Positions 1 to 12,210 are shown, counted from the first letter of the stretch. The stretch: DNA of 64,000 bases from Wurfbainia villosa (GCA_025175895.1 CM045993.1:64422621-64486620); one strand, 5' to 3'. A program made the numbers and translations. The notes: a model not told the origin generated them from the letters alone.

Positions 1-1000
1 AGAGTCACAATTAGTAGTCACAAAGGTGATGTTGGATCTCAGTATTCTTGTAACTTGGGTAGCAATGATGTGTTGCTAGATACCGCTCATTGCTTATCTT
101 TCTCAATCGGTTTAGGAGCATTTCAAACATTACAAGAACCTATAGGGTCACACACAAAGGGCAATTAGATGAAGATTAGGTTCATATGATGGACCAAGAG
201 GATTAGGTTCATGTGATGAACCAAATTGGATTAAGAGTAATCCAAATTAGACTAATTGAGTTGGACTCAATTTGATTCAAATGTTGAATGAGTCTAATTT
301 AGATTTGATTCATTGAGTCAATTTAAACTAATGAATAGAGATTCATTAAATTTAATTGACTTGAATCAAATGGTTGGATTTGATCAACCATGGGAGATAA
401 GAGGTCAAGTTTGACTTGACTTGAGAGGGAAGATGAAGGGTCAAGTTTGACTTGACCAAATGCCACGTCATGGTGACTTGGCATGGGGCTGGCCAATCAT
501 AATGTTCCACATCATCATGGACACATCATGGTGTGTCACCTCATGAGAGAGACCAAGAGCCATGGCTCTTGATATTACATGGAAGTTTTAATCCCCATTA
601 TGTGGCCGACCAAACCAATGAAGGGTTAGTGGTGAATTGAAGTGAATTAACTTCATCTTCTTCCTCCTCTCCTCTCTTGCTCTCTCCCTCATCCTCCTTG
701 CCGAGACCTCCTTGAGTTCTAGCACACTCTAAGTGGTCTTCTCCACCTTTTGTCTGTGTAGATACGTGTAGAGGAGTGTACACTTGACACTCTACGAGAT
801 CCCACAAAGAGTTTGAATGAGCGGGATAAGTGAAGGGCGTCGCTACAAGGGTAATGCTCTTCTCATGTAGATCTAAGATAGATCTAGGTTTTCTAAACAT
901 GTACAAGATTTTTTTTAATTTATCTTCGCACGGATCTGTGGCCGACTTCCAAGGTTTCCACAACGTAAAAAGCAATTTTTGTGGCTCAGAAAGTCCAACA
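1..1000 (+). repeat. Diverged LTR remnant related to family A (3' portion)
   Basis: The stretch has the same order of landmarks as the A-family LTR: a segment like TTGGGTAGCAATGATGTG near 57, the GGGTCACACACAAA block near 145, a CT-rich run near 655-700, and a block describing 'CTAGCACA...GTGTAGAT' near 720-770. It ends in CCAACA at 1000. Identity to A is clearly reduced, so this is an old or different-subfamily copy. The left end lies outside the window and no target duplication can be tested. Short open frames here look fortuitous. Confidence 0.5.
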
Positions 1001-2060
1001 GATTGGGTATAAGCCAAAGTGATCGACGGTGTTTGAATAGCCACAGAGGATTCACCACTCTTGATAAAGGAGATGTAGACCCTATGCCTCTTGCCAGTAT
1101 TGTTACTCAAAAGTCTCTAGCCAGAGAAAGCATCTTAAGAAGATGGTCTTCTTGGGAACATATAAGAGTAACTTGAATCCACAAGACAAGGAGATTAACT
1201 TGGGCTAGGTGTGACGTAGTCAGCCTAGTGGAACGAACATAGAGACCGTGTCCTAAACAAAGAGGGTATATGATGAGTGAAAAGAACAAGGCATGAACAA
1301 CTAAAGCTACTGAAGGGTTCAAAAAATATTCTGAAGTCGATTTAGACTTTTCGGTCAATTGGGCGTCATGATGTACTGCTAGGTGCAACTCATGATCTAT
1401 TCATAATTAAGGGTTTAATTATGAATGACCAACATAACCTAGAACCTATTGGGGCACATGCACTCCGGGTGATCTCAAGATGTAAAACAAGTCTTTGAAT
1501 GAGATTCTCATTGAGAGAGGATATGTCTAGTTGGACTAGACACAAGGGGATGCGAAACCGAGGTTGTGGAACCTCATATGACTTTGTAGGACATGGCACG
1601 ACCATATCGTACTTAAACGAAGTCAAATGGGCCATACAAAGCCTCACACAGTTGTGCCTAACTTAGCAAGGGTCGTGCCTGGTTATGGCCGAAAAAATGG
1701 CTGAACTGGGTTGTGCCCAGAAGGACACACGACCTGGCCGTGTGTCCTAGCATGACCGTTCCTTTTGACTCGGTTGGGCCGTGTGAATCCACACGGTCGT
1801 ATCACAATTCTACCAATTTTGAAGATTTCTCTTTATAGAAATTTTTTGGGTTGTTCTTACCTTAATTATGGGATAATTATGGTAAGATATGTTTTGTTTA
1901 AGCCTCATAAGATGACCTAATGAAAATATCTATAAATAGATCCCTTGATAATCTTTGGATAAAGGATTGGTTTAGGTTTTCCCTTGGTAGCAGGTTTTCC
2001 TCTCTCCTCTTCTCTTGTCTCTGTCGGTTGGCTAGCACCAATCAGAGACAAAGGCTTGCT
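1001..2060 (+). repeat. Degenerate LTR remnant related to family D
   Basis: Read on the plus strand, this stretch follows the reverse complement of the D LTRs: GATTGGGTATAAG at 1001, the 'AGGAGATGTAGACC' block near 1065, 'TTGGGCTAGGTGTGACGTAGTC' near 1199-1220 and 'GACCAACATAACCTAGAACC' near 1426. It begins part-way into the LTR, so it is truncated at its left end. A possible TATA box (CTATAAATAG) lies near 1930. The right limit is approximate because similarity fades after about 1550. It is in the opposite orientation to element D. Confidence 0.5.
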
Positions 2061-2301
2061 ACTCTAGGAGTAGTCTCAGGTGATCCCGACATGGATATTG
2101 ATAGAGGCAAGGCCCATTTGTCTTGCTTATGGTTTTGACGGATTCAAAAGAATCCCGAAGGTTTAACTTCTCCTTCCCCTTGTGTGTTTTCATGCAATTA
2201 TGCCAAAGCAAGTTTTCCTGGCCCTTAGGATATGTCTGGGATGGAATAAAAATTATTTTATTCTCTTTATTTTGTTGCGCATGCTCCTGGAATCTCCAAC
2301 A
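2061..2301. other. Unassigned non-coding stretch ending at a possible LTR edge
   Basis: No gene is visible. The stretch ends in CTCCAACA at 2301, followed by ACTCTCCCTT. Read on the minus strand this is a purine tract followed by TGTTGGAG, the usual PPT-LTR junction. It could be the start of a minus-strand 3' LTR, but the sequence beyond does not match the LTR of element H at 20716-21814, so ownership is unresolved. Confidence 0.3.
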
Positions 2302-3537
2302 ACTCTCCCTTAACTTTCGCTTTTCTCCCACTTTTGCCATAAATCAAAAAATTAAAAGTTGGGGTTGTATATATAAGATAGGGGTTTTAAAGAAAGCATT
2401 ATAAGTATAGCATGAGTCTAGAATTATTAAAGAACAAAATCAAATATGAGTCCAAGCATGTGTCTCTACTTAGTTAAGTTGATTGGTTTGAGGTATATCC
2501 CTATGCAACAATGATTGTAAAACTAAAGTAAGTTTTTGAAACATAATTTCAAAATATCATAAGTTCATTTTCAAAAATACTTTAAAAATTTGTAATATAA
2601 CCCTTAAGATCAGTTTTCTTCCCCTTAGTCAAATACATAAGGTATAAAAGATTTAGGGGGAGCTAAACATGGCCTAGAGAGTTATATATTTAATATTGGC
2701 AAAAAATAAGTATACTTTAAATGCAACAATCAAGAAAATAAGTAGTTTTGAAAGCATTTCGAAATAGTTATGTTATTCGTATTTCAATTATCCTTTACAT
2801 CTCACCCATTCTATGTGTCTCAAAACATGTTCAGCTTATATGTTTAATGAGATGATTTTAACTTGATTAAAGATAGTCAACCTTGGGTTAGATTCGGATT
2901 TAACCTTTAGAACATTAAGTAGACTTTTCAAGAAAATGGCTTCAAGGTCTTGGCGAGGCAAAGGTGCCTTCTTTGATCTGAATAACGACCACTTCTTTAG
3001 ACAAAGTCAATTTCAAGAAAATATTTACTTAAGTCACTTAATGTTACTTCATGGTTTAACTAGTTTAGGATACGGCGAGGTAGCTTCAGCTAGTTTAACT
3101 TAGCCAAGTGTACCAAGCTATATACGCCTTAACTAGCTCGAATACACAAGACGTTGATTTCCTAATATACTATCATCTCGTCGCGTCTTGATACTATGTT
3201 ATCAAGATTGACTAACTATTGGTCTTATCTAGTCATTCTAAAAATTAAAAAAAAAATAACTAAGCATGCAAAACTTTTACTAAGAAAGTGGGTATAGTAT
3301 TTTAGTACTAGCTCCCCTTGGACTATTTAACCGATATGGTCTATCCACATAATGGACTTGGTCCTGGGGAATCTAATACTTATTGGTCCTTATATGTGAA
3401 TTCAAAAGAATTTTAGGGACCCATTCTTGGACTCTTTGATGACTACGATTTACAATAGACATGTAAGATTTGTTCGTAGTCGTTGACCTAAATCCGAGAC
3501 CGGCTTTGTTGTACATGACTCATTGAGTTCCAAGAAG
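2302..3537 (-). other. AT-rich non-coding region downstream of H gag
   Basis: About 1.2 kb without a supportable gene, lying directly downstream (minus strand) of the H gag stop. Its length and position match the non-coding region found after gag in elements B, C and F. Minus-strand purine tracts occur near 2303-2312, 2617-2624 and 3310-3318. No protease, integrase or RT motif is seen in any frame. Confidence 0.45.
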
Positions 3538-4795
3538 TCAGTTAAGATTCTTGGATCCCAACGTGAACCTTTCCAACCTAGCATCGAGCTCTTGAACTTG
3601 TCCTTTCAAGAGAGAATTCTCCTCCTTAAGTTTTTCAACTTGAGTTGAGTTTCCCTCTTGAACTCGACTAGTTGAAGAGGTTAGAGTAGCCTCTTGCTTG
3701 AGGATTTTGACCTCCTCAAGCAACGACTCAACTCGAGATTCAGACTTAGTTAATTTCCTATTTAACAACTTAATAGCATGATACAAATTTGCAATTAGTG
3801 AATGACCTACCTTAATCTTTTCTTTTGACCTGACTTTGAGTCTTGTCTTAAATTCATCCTCGGAGTCAGAGTCGAGGTTGGATTCGCAATCGGCTTCGGA
3901 CTCAGACTCGAACTCCGTTGGTTTCACCATGAAAGCCAAGTCATCACCATACTCTTCTTCTTCCTCCCACGTCACATGAAATGCTTGCTTTGGATGCTTG
4001 TGTTTTAGCTTCATTTTTGGGCAGTTTGATTTGTAATGCCCCTTCTTGTTGCACCCATAGCATGTCTAGGTCAATGGGGTTTTCTTGTTCTTCAATTGCT
4101 CCCTTATTTTTTGATTAATCTCCGAACTAGATTAACTAGTTCGACCTCCATCTCCTCTTCAAATTACATTTTGGATTTGCCTTCCGATTTAGATTCTTCT
4201 TCTTTGGGAGATATCTTGCTCCTTTCTCTTTGTCTTTGACCTGCAAACAATGTCATACCTTTCTTGGCCAGGACCGCATTAGTCTGTTCATGTAGCTCAA
4301 AATCGAAAAATAATTCGTCTAATATAATTTTAGATAAATCTTTAGATACCTTGTAGGCATCAACCATGGATGCCCATAAGGTGGTCCTAGGAAATTCATT
4401 AAGGGCGTACCTGATCACATCTTGATTTTCGACATTTTTTCTGATTGAGTGGAGGCCACTCATAATTTCCTATATTCTTGCATGCAATTGTGTAGTGGTA
4501 TCATGTTCCTGCATTTTAGATTAAAAATATTATTTAAAAGATGGTATATTTTACATACCTTCGTGTCGGCGGCTCCTTCGTGAAGTCAATGAGCTTATTC
4601 AAAAGGTCTTTCGCGCTTATGAATGAACTTACGCAGTTGAGCTCCTCCTTGGACAGACTACATTGTAGGATTTGGGTTGCCTTTGCATTGGTCTCCACTT
4701 GACGCTTCATGGTGCTGGTCCACTTGTCGCAGTCTAGGAACTTGCCATCTTCGTTGGTAGGTAGCGAGAATCCAGTTTGAATAACGATTCACATC
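3538..4795 (-). pseudogene. Element H gag, central and C-terminal part (broken)
   Basis: Capsid-type gag of a Ty1/copia (Sirevirus-like, UBN2-type) element, read on the minus strand. The N-terminal half spans about 4790-4470, the middle 4463-4164. A CCHC knuckle (CYGCNKKGHYKSNC) is encoded at 4062-4021. An acidic Ser/Glu/Asp stretch and a leucine-rich, probably coiled-coil segment lie at 3995-3560, ending near FTLGSKNLN. A STQV tetrapeptide in the coiled region faintly resembles a dynein-light-chain-8 ligand; I give that little weight. Frameshifts and stops separate the pieces. Element A (TSD TCTAC) splits it from its N-terminus at 20426-20527. No pol follows. Confidence 0.75.
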
Positions 4796-4800
4796 TCTAC
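4796..4800. repeat. Target-site duplication of element A, left copy (TCTAC)
   Basis: TCTAC sits immediately outside the 5' LTR start at 4801. The identical TCTAC occurs at 20421-20425, directly after the 3' LTR. This pairs the two LTRs as one insertion despite 15.6 kb between them. Confidence 0.9.
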
Positions 4801-6701
4801 TGTTAGTGTCAGCCCTTAGTGTCAATCATGAGATGATTGATTAGGGATCATGTGTATCATATTTCATTAATAAAAGGCAAAGATTGTTTATTATATTTAC
4901 TTTATGCATGTGCCAGCTAAAATAAATATAATAATGTCCTTGAATAGTAGGTTCTAATCTACAGTATATCAATTAGTAGAATTGATTATGAGAAGCTATA
5001 GAGAATACTATTCTTAATATTCCTAGTCAAGTATTAATAGACAAGGGCAATATTAATACATTGAGACTAACATGTAGGTCAATGGATGACTTGATCTCAC
5101 AAGTCATGGATATGTGATATTACATTGACACATGGGTATATATATTAGAGAATATATATACTGAATTGACCCGCCATGAGAAAGTATCATGGATCGTTAT
5201 ATGAGTGTCATATACTTTCTCATGTGACTATTGGTAAGAATAGTCCTTAGACCTGAAGTCACTACGGTTCCCTACATAAAGAGTTATGTACTTTGGTATC
5301 GTCTAACACCACACCGTAAGAGGGTGTACTATAACGGTGATCATTGGGTATGTAACGAATTATGCGGAGGAATATGAGTGATGTAGATGGGATCTATCCC
5401 TCATATATGACAGCAGTGATATCTTTGGCCTGTTGATAGAGTAGGACCACGAAATAAATGGTCATGCTCAAATGAGTCAATATGAGATATTGAGCTCATT
5501 TGTTTGAGTGTGTCTATTTGGGGATCAAGAAACATAAAGATCAATAATGGGATGACATGGTGTATGCCTCATTGATCGATCTAAGAAATTAGACATAGAG
5601 GGACACCATCATACATGATAATGGTCACGGAAAGGTTATAGGATCTCGACTATCTTGTAGCTTGGGTAGCAATGATATATTACTAGATGTCGCTCATTGC
5701 ATATGTATCTAAAATGGTTTTAGATACATTGCCAACGTTACAAGAGTCTATTAGGTCACACACAAATGACATTCTATTTTGGAGATGGTTTCTTTTAGTT
5801 AGACTAAAAAGAACAATTGAGCATATGGTCAAGACTTGAGTTTGACTCAAACTGGTTAAACTTGAGTTAGACTCAAGTTAAACCATGGAAAATGATTCAT
5901 CATCAACATGCATGATTAATGTGATTAATCATGCATGGGATCAACATGCATGATTAATGTGATTAATCATGCATGGGAATATTCATGATGAAGGATAAAA
6001 GGAGTGGCTAAATAGGATTTGGCATGAGAAAAGAAAATTGGATTTGGCTTAAAGGAATGCTTCCAACGTGAAAAGCAAATTGGATTTGATTTAAAGGAAT
6101 GCTTCCAACGTGAAAAGCAAATGGGATTTGGCTTGAGAAGGCTAAAGAGGATTTGGCTTGTTTGAGTGAGAAAGCAAAATGAGATTTTGCTTAAATTCCT
6201 TCAACGTGAAAGGATAAATAGGGGTGGGGCTTTTGGTTTAAATAGGCTTGTTCAGAATTCTTGTTCCCTATTGAGAAGTTCCAACGTTGGTGCAGATTTT
6301 AGAATTGGAAAGAAGCTCCAACGTGCAAGCCTAGGAAAAGCCAAGAGAGAGAGTTCTCTTCTTCCCTTCCCTTCTCTCCTTCACTCCTCTTAGTAGTCTT
6401 GGTGTTTTGCTATGGTTGCTAGCACAACGTGACTCCAAAGACCTGCTGAGTGTCAGTGTAGATATCTTAGAGATACGGTTATCCTTAGCGTATTGAGATC
6501 CTATAGCGTTTGAAAAAACGGGATTGTGAAGGGCACGCACCGAAGGTACATCTCTTCTTCTAGATAAGATTAAGAAAAATGACTTGTATATTTTTGCATT
6601 GATCTCTGGAGGGATTCGGGTTTTATTATTGTTTCCGCTGCGGTTGTGTGAAGTATTCGCCCGCGTTGTTTTGAATGTCAAGATCCCGAAATTTCCCTAC
6701 A
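4801..6701 (+). repeat. Element A 5' LTR
   Basis: 1,901 bp, starting TGTTAGTGTC and ending CCCTACA before the primer site. It matches the 3' LTR pieces 11623-12004 and 18926-20420. The 3' copy lacks about 13 bp near its start. A tandem pair of perfect inverted repeats lies at 5907-5975. No clear TATA box could be chosen. Confidence 0.93.
5907..5975. repeat. Tandem pair of perfect inverted repeats in LTR A
   Basis: Arm CATGCATGATTAAT, loop GTG, arm ATTAATCATGCATG occurs twice, at 5907-5937 and 5945-5975 (38-bp period). The 3' LTR has the same pair at 19637-19667 and 19678-19708, the last with one terminal mismatch. Each could form a 14-bp stem. Confidence 0.9.
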
Positions 6702-6720
6702 GTGGTATCAAAGCTACTTG
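6702..6720 (+). other. Primer binding site, element A
   Basis: GTGGTATCAAAGCTACTTG directly abuts the 5' LTR. It is a one-mismatch form of TGGTATCAGAGC, complementary to the 3' end of initiator Met-tRNA, as used by many plant copia elements for minus-strand priming. Confidence 0.85.
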
Positions 6721-8281
6721 CAAAACATATATTTCTTTATATTGATTAATATGTGATATAAATCTAGATCTTCATGTTTTCTATGAGATATAAAACATAT
6801 GAATTATGGATACATGAATTTTAGGCTTGAAAAGATAGTAAAGGGGCAAAAACGGAGTTGAATAGTACGACACATGGGCGTGTTGAAAAACACGGCCTAG
6901 CCGTGTTCAAACCCACGACCGTGTTGAAAGACACGGCCTGGCCGTGGGCGCCTCTATCAGAGCAACCCACGGCCATGTGGAAAGACACGACCTGCCTGTG
7001 TGAGCCTCTGATCACCCCAGAATGGTCGTGCCAATTGGTACGGCCCAACCGTGTAGGACATGAGATGCTTTGGAAGTAAGGATCTTGGGTTCATAGTGAT
7101 GGACCGAGGGCAGCAACTCAATCAAGGTGTTGAATTGAAAATAAAATTTTGCTTCGGGGGCGCTACCCCCTAAGGCCTCCGCTAGGGGCGTTGCCCCTTG
7201 ACCCCGCCTGCTAATCGACTAGCGGGACCGCCGTGGCATTGCAGCTTATCTGTGAAGCGGCTTTAAAATTCATGTATGTACAATCAATTTTATAAAATCA
7301 CATCATTATGAATGATATGATGCATGGTGCATGGTTATGGCCTCGGACCCAATACGATTGTGGTTGTGTGTTGTGTGTGCATGTTGTAATTCATAATGCG
7401 GTTTGCATGTCGTGCCTTCATCTCTATTTTTCCTATTGTAAAATAGATTTAGACTCAAATGTAACTCGAGTATTCTTATTTTGTAATGTACAAAATGAAT
7501 AAATGGAAAGTCCATTGAAGGTTGAAGTTACAAGGAGGATGCCGACAACACAGGATGACCGAAGGAAGCACATGGAGAAGATGTCATCCCTAGGTTATCC
7601 ATTCGCTCTTCTCATTGGCTTGAGAAGATCGTAGATTCGGGCCATAACCATGTCACATTTAAAGTTATATGTTGATATATATTATGCTTGCATGTGATGC
7701 TTGTGTATGTGATGCTTGTATGAGATGCATGCGTAGTTAGTTGTCACACAATTATATCACTTATTATATGCCTACCAAAGTTTAATACTTACTATTACAT
7801 TATTCAATCATAACGCGTTTGCCAAAGCAAAGTGACTTGATTTACCTCGGTAAAGTACGACGGGACAATTGTGATATCCGCCTATTAAACTTTGGGTTTG
7901 ACTTAACTAAGCTCTCTCAATTAGATTGATGAACCTAGTGGCATAGCTCATACGAGACATCTACCTACATTATACAAATCTTGGGTGATTAGCCAAAGCT
8001 AACTCAATATGAGTAGTAATTTAGAAGGATATCTCGTTCGATGGGCACTATGAACAAATAATGTTGTTCATAAAGATATACAAGAGTTAAATTAGATGTA
8101 ATTGGTACGAGTTACCTGCCTAATTTATACGAGTCTTGGGAAATTAGCCAAAGCTAACTCAAGATGCGATATCATATGGATCTTAACAAATTTTGTGACC
8201 AGTGGGAGAATCATTTAGTTAAAGGCCTAATTGAATGATAGAAATATGAAACATGCCTACATTTCTGTATCGTAGATCACC
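6721..8281 (+). other. Element A untranslated leader
   Basis: About 1.56 kb between primer site and gag. It holds a block of ACGGCC/GGCCGTG-type short inverted repeats (6870-7050) and two GC-rich inverted repeats (GGGGGCGCTACCCCC at 7156-7170; AGGGGCGTTGCCCCT at 7185-7199). The rest is AT-rich with no supportable gene. By position it would hold any RNA packaging or dimerisation signals; that is inference. Confidence 0.6.
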
Positions 8282-9177
8282 ATGTCATCAAATACGTCAA
8301 ACACACTCTCTCTGTGATCTTTCCATGATAAGGACAAGCTCAATGGAGCAAACTTTATTGACTGGTATAGGAATTTGAGAATAGTTCTCAAACAAGAGCA
8401 GAAACTCTATGTCCTAAAGCAACCCATTTCTGAACCACGCACCAACAATGCCACTCGTGATGATAAGGATGCTTACATCAAGATGATGCATTAGATGCAT
8501 CATGCCTTATGCTTGCAACCATGAACTCAGAGCTTCAGAAGCAACATGAGAACATGGATGTCTTTGCTATGGTTGCACACATAAAGCAATTATATCAAGG
8601 GAAAGCGAGGCACGAGAGATCCGAGGTATCTAAGGCATTGTTTCAATTCAAGATGCAAGAAGGAACACCTGTAGGAACTCACGTAGTCAAGATGATTGGG
8701 TACGTGGAGAACCTTAATAGATTGGGATTTCCTCTAGGCCAAGAGTTGGCCACTGACCTTATTCTGCAGTCCTTGCCTAGAGGCTTTAGTCAATTTGTCA
8801 TGAATTATTACATGAGTGAAATTGACAAACCATTTCCTGAGTTCTTAAGCATGTTAAGAAGTACTGAGAGCAACCTTAAGAAGATACAACCTAGTACTAG
8901 TGATGTATTTATGGTTAAAAAGGGCAAAGGTAAGAAGAAGTCTAAAGGCAAGACCCAAGAAAAGGGCAAGAAAGCATTAAAGACCAAAGGTGGGGTGGCC
9001 AAGGAAGGGACTTGCTTCCACTGTAAGGAAGCTGGACATTGGAAGAGGAATTGTAAAAAGTATCTTAAGGAAGTCAAGAAGAAGCAAAGTGAGACTACTG
9101 CTTCAGGTATACATGTTATAGATAGACTATATATTCAAGATCTAGAAAACCCAGTCTATAACATAAATACCAAATGA
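8282..9177 (+). pseudogene. Element A gag (broken)
   Basis: Copia gag, the capsid/nucleocapsid precursor that would package element RNA. An ATG at 8282 opens the family N-terminus (KLNGANFIDWYRNLR near 8335), with an in-frame TGA near 8315 and a TAG near 8490. After a frame change, an open stretch from 8509 carries the capsid-like region (SLPRGFSQFVMNYYMSE) and a CCHC knuckle CFHCKEAGHWKRNC beginning at residue 169 of that stretch. The protein then ends without a protease. Neighbour downstream is the integrase remnant. The gag resembles that of element D. Confidence 0.8.
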
Positions 9178-9795
9178 TTAAAATCTAATGATTTGAATCA
9201 GACATATCTTTAGCATTGTAGCTTGGGTTACATAAATGAGAGTCGCATATCCCAGCTCCATAGAGATGGATTATTGAACTCATTTGATTTTAAATCATAT
9301 GAGATATATGAATCTTGTCTTTTAGACAAGATGAACAAGACTCCATTTAGTGGACAAGGCAAATGAGCAACAAATTTGTTAGGCCTCATACATAGTGATG
9401 TTTGTTGTCCTTTCGAAGTCGCAGCCAGAGGTGGTTATCAGTACTTAATTACATTTACTGATGATCTCAGTAGATATGGATATGTGTACCTTATGAGGCA
9501 TAAATCAGAATCCTTTGAAAAGTTCAAAAAATTCAAGAATGAATTACAAAACCAACTTGGAAAGAGTATTAAGATGCTTCGATCAGATCGAGGTGGGGAA
9601 TACCTTAGCCAAGAGTTTCATGATTATCTAGTTGAGTGTGGGATACTATCTCAACTCACTCCACTCGGAACACCACAGTTGAATGGTATATCCAAGAGGA
9701 GAAATCGTACTCTATTAGACATGGTACGATCAATGATGAGTCATACAAATCTTCCTACTTCCTTCTGGTATGATCAGACAAGTGTTATTTTGTAG
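9178..9795 (+). pseudogene. Element A integrase fragment (broken)
   Basis: Remnant of copia integrase, which would join element cDNA to host DNA. 9190-9370 holds a decayed GAG-pre-integrase/zinc region (SLGYINESRISQL) with stops. 9376-9795 is open and contains the core: IHSDVCCPF with the first Asp, LRSDRGGEYL with the second, then a segment where the usual catalytic Glu of NGVAERRNRTL reads NGISKRRNRTL, so Glu has become Lys. The protein breaks at SFWYDQTS, where about 170 bp are deleted relative to the homologous part of element G. Protease is absent upstream. Confidence 0.8.
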
Positions 9796-11608
9796 GATAT
9801 CCTAAGGAAACGAAAGGATATTACTTTTACAACCCCATGCTAGGCAAAGTGTTTGTCGCTAGAAATGATATTTTTTTACAAAGGGAATTTATTTCTAGAA
9901 AGGCTAGTGGGAGTAAAATTGATCTTGAAGAAATTCAATATACACAAAATAGCACTGATGCCTTAATGCAACAAGAACAGGCACCACAAGTTGATGAGCA
10001 TTATGAATCAAGGTTATCACAAGGAGTTTTGGTACAACCTATTCAGGTAGACCAAGATCTACACAGGTCTGATAGGATACATCATCAACCTGAGAGATAT
10101 TCTTTTCTCTTGGATGACAACGATGGTGTCATGCTAGATGAACCAACATCCTATCAGGAAGCTGTAATGAGCCCAGATTCTTAGAAATGGCTTGAGGCCA
10201 TGAGATCCGAAATGGAATCCATGTACACTAACCAATTATGAACTTTGGTTGATCCACCTGAAGGGGTCAAACCCATTGGGTGTAAGTGAGTCTTTAGTAG
10301 AAAGACTGACATGGATGGCAATTTGCATAGCTATAAGGGGTGATTAGTAGCAAAAGGATTCAAGCATATTCATGGTATTGACTATGATGAAACCTTTTCT
10401 CCAGTTGCGGTGCTCAAATCCATTCGGATCATGCTTGCTATTGTTGCTTCCTAAAGGTTTGTAAGTTGCATAGGTCCATTTATGGTTTAAAGCAAGCTTC
10501 TAGAAGCTGGAATCGTCGATTATATGATGCAATCAAAACATTTGTTTTCATTAAGAACGAAGATGAACCTTGTGTCTATAAAAAGGCTAGTGGGAGCATA
10601 GTTGTTTATCTCATTTTTTATGTAGATGACATACTACTCATTGGAAATGATATCCCTATGCTGGAGTCTGTGAAGACTTGGCTTGGAAATTGTTTCTCAA
10701 TGAAGGACTTAGGTGAAGCAGCCTATATTCTTGCCATCAAGATCTATAGGGATAGATCTAGGAGATTTCTTGGCCTGAGTCAGAGTACATATATTGATAA
10801 GGTGCTTAAGCATTTTGCCATGCAGAATTCCAAGAAGGGATTTCAGCCAATGTCATATGGTGTAAGTCTTTCGAAGACTCAATGTCCCTTTTATACGAAA
10901 GAGAAACAATGCATGGATCAGATCCCTTATGCATCTGCTATAGGATCTATCTTGTACGCTATGATTTGTACTTGCCCCGATGTCTCATATGATTTGAGCA
11001 TGATGAGTAGGTACCAGTTAGACCCCGGTGAATGTCACTGGATAGCAGTCAAGAATATCCTTAAGTACTTGAGAAGGACAAAAAAATATTTCTTGATCTT
11101 TGTAGGTGAGGAAGAGCTAGTTGTAAAGGGTTACAGTGATGCAAGCTTCCAAATTGACAGAAATGATTTGTGATCATAGTCAGGGTATGTATTTTGTCTG
11201 AATGGTGGTGTTGTGAGCTAGAAGAGTTTGAAGGAGGACATAGTCACAGATTCTACAACAGAAGCCGAGTACATTGCTGATTCAGATGCAACAAAAGAGG
11301 CAGTTTGGATCAGAAAGTTTGTTTCTGAGCTTGGTGTAGTTCCTAGCATTACGAGCCCTATGGAGTTTTATTTTGACAACAATAGGGCTATAGCACAAGC
11401 TAAGGAACCACGTTCTCACCAACAATACAAACATATACTATGGCGGTATGACCTCATTCGAGAGATCATCGATAGAGGAGATGTGTGGATATGCAGAGTA
11501 GATACTAATGCTAACATTGCGGATCCCTTGACCAAGGCTTTGGCACAGAGGAAGCATGATGGTAATACTAGGACACTGGGTCTTAGAGATTATACCGATT
11601 GGCACTAG
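9796..11608 (+). pseudogene. Element A reverse transcriptase-RNase H (broken)
   Basis: Remnant of the copia RT and RNase H domains. 9837-10184 is the linker region with SDRIHHQPERYSFLL. A decayed RT N-terminus follows with TGA/TAG stops at 10230-10350 (HIGCK, TFSPVAVLKSIRI). An open stretch 10466-11173 carries SIYGLKQASRSWN, the catalytic YVDDILLIGND and the RNase H start GYSDASFQ. After a stop, 11228-11608 holds DSTTEAEYIADSDATKEAVW and IADPLTKAL, ending GLRDYTDWH at the normal C-terminus. Several stops and at least one deletion make it non-functional. It is followed within 15 bp by the PPT. Confidence 0.85.
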
Positions 11609-11612
11609 TGCT

Positions 11613-11622
11613 AGTGGGAGAT
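11613..11622 (+). other. Polypurine tract, element A
   Basis: AGTGGGAGAT directly precedes the 3' LTR start TGTAAGTG at 11623. It would prime plus-strand synthesis. Confidence 0.8.
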
Positions 11623-12004
11623 TGTAAGTGTCAATCATGAGATGGTTGATTAGGGATCATGTGTATCATATTTCATTAATAAAAGGGAAAGATTGTTTAT
11701 TATATTTACTTTATGCATGTGCCAGCTAAAATAAATATAATAATGTCCCTGAATAGTAGGTTCTAATCTACAGTATATCAATTGGTAGAATTGATTATGA
11801 GAAGCTATAGAGAACACTATTCTTAATATTCCTAGTCAAGTATTAATAAACAAGGGCAATATTAATACATTGAGACTAGCATGTAGGTAAATGGATGACT
11901 TGATCTCACAAGTCATGGATATGTGATATCACATTGACACATGGGTATATATATTGGAGAATATATATACTGAATTGACCCACCATGAGAAAGTATCATG
12001 GATC
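11623..12004 (+). repeat. Element A 3' LTR, first part
   Basis: 382 bp matching the start of the 5' LTR, cut by element B after GGATC at 12000-12004. It continues at 18926. Confidence 0.92.
12000..12004. repeat. Target-site duplication of element B, left copy (GGATC)
   Basis: GGATC before 12005 is repeated at 18921-18925, right after the 3' LTR of B. The interrupted A LTR reads through when one copy is removed. Confidence 0.93.
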
Positions 12005-12210
12005 TGTTGGTGCAATCGGCCCAGGTCACGATTGACCAGACTCGAGTTTAACTCGAGTGATGTTTTGATGTTTGACAAAGGGATTTGACAAAATGGATTG
12101 ACATTGATGTTGGACATTGATGTCAGTTAATATGTTGGGGAGATTGTTTATACAATCGACCCAGGTTATAATTGACTTTCATGGTTGACTAGGGTTGACC
12201 ATGTGATTAT

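Noticed and set aside
2290..2301. LTR edge at 2301 as the missing 3' LTR of element H
   Set aside because: The PPT-TGTTGG junction fits, but the following sequence does not match the H LTR at 20716-21814 beyond the first few bases.
3660..3700. STQV in H gag as a dynein light chain 8 binding site
   Set aside because: Sirevirus gag is known to bind LC8-like proteins, but a single imperfect tetrapeptide is too weak to annotate.
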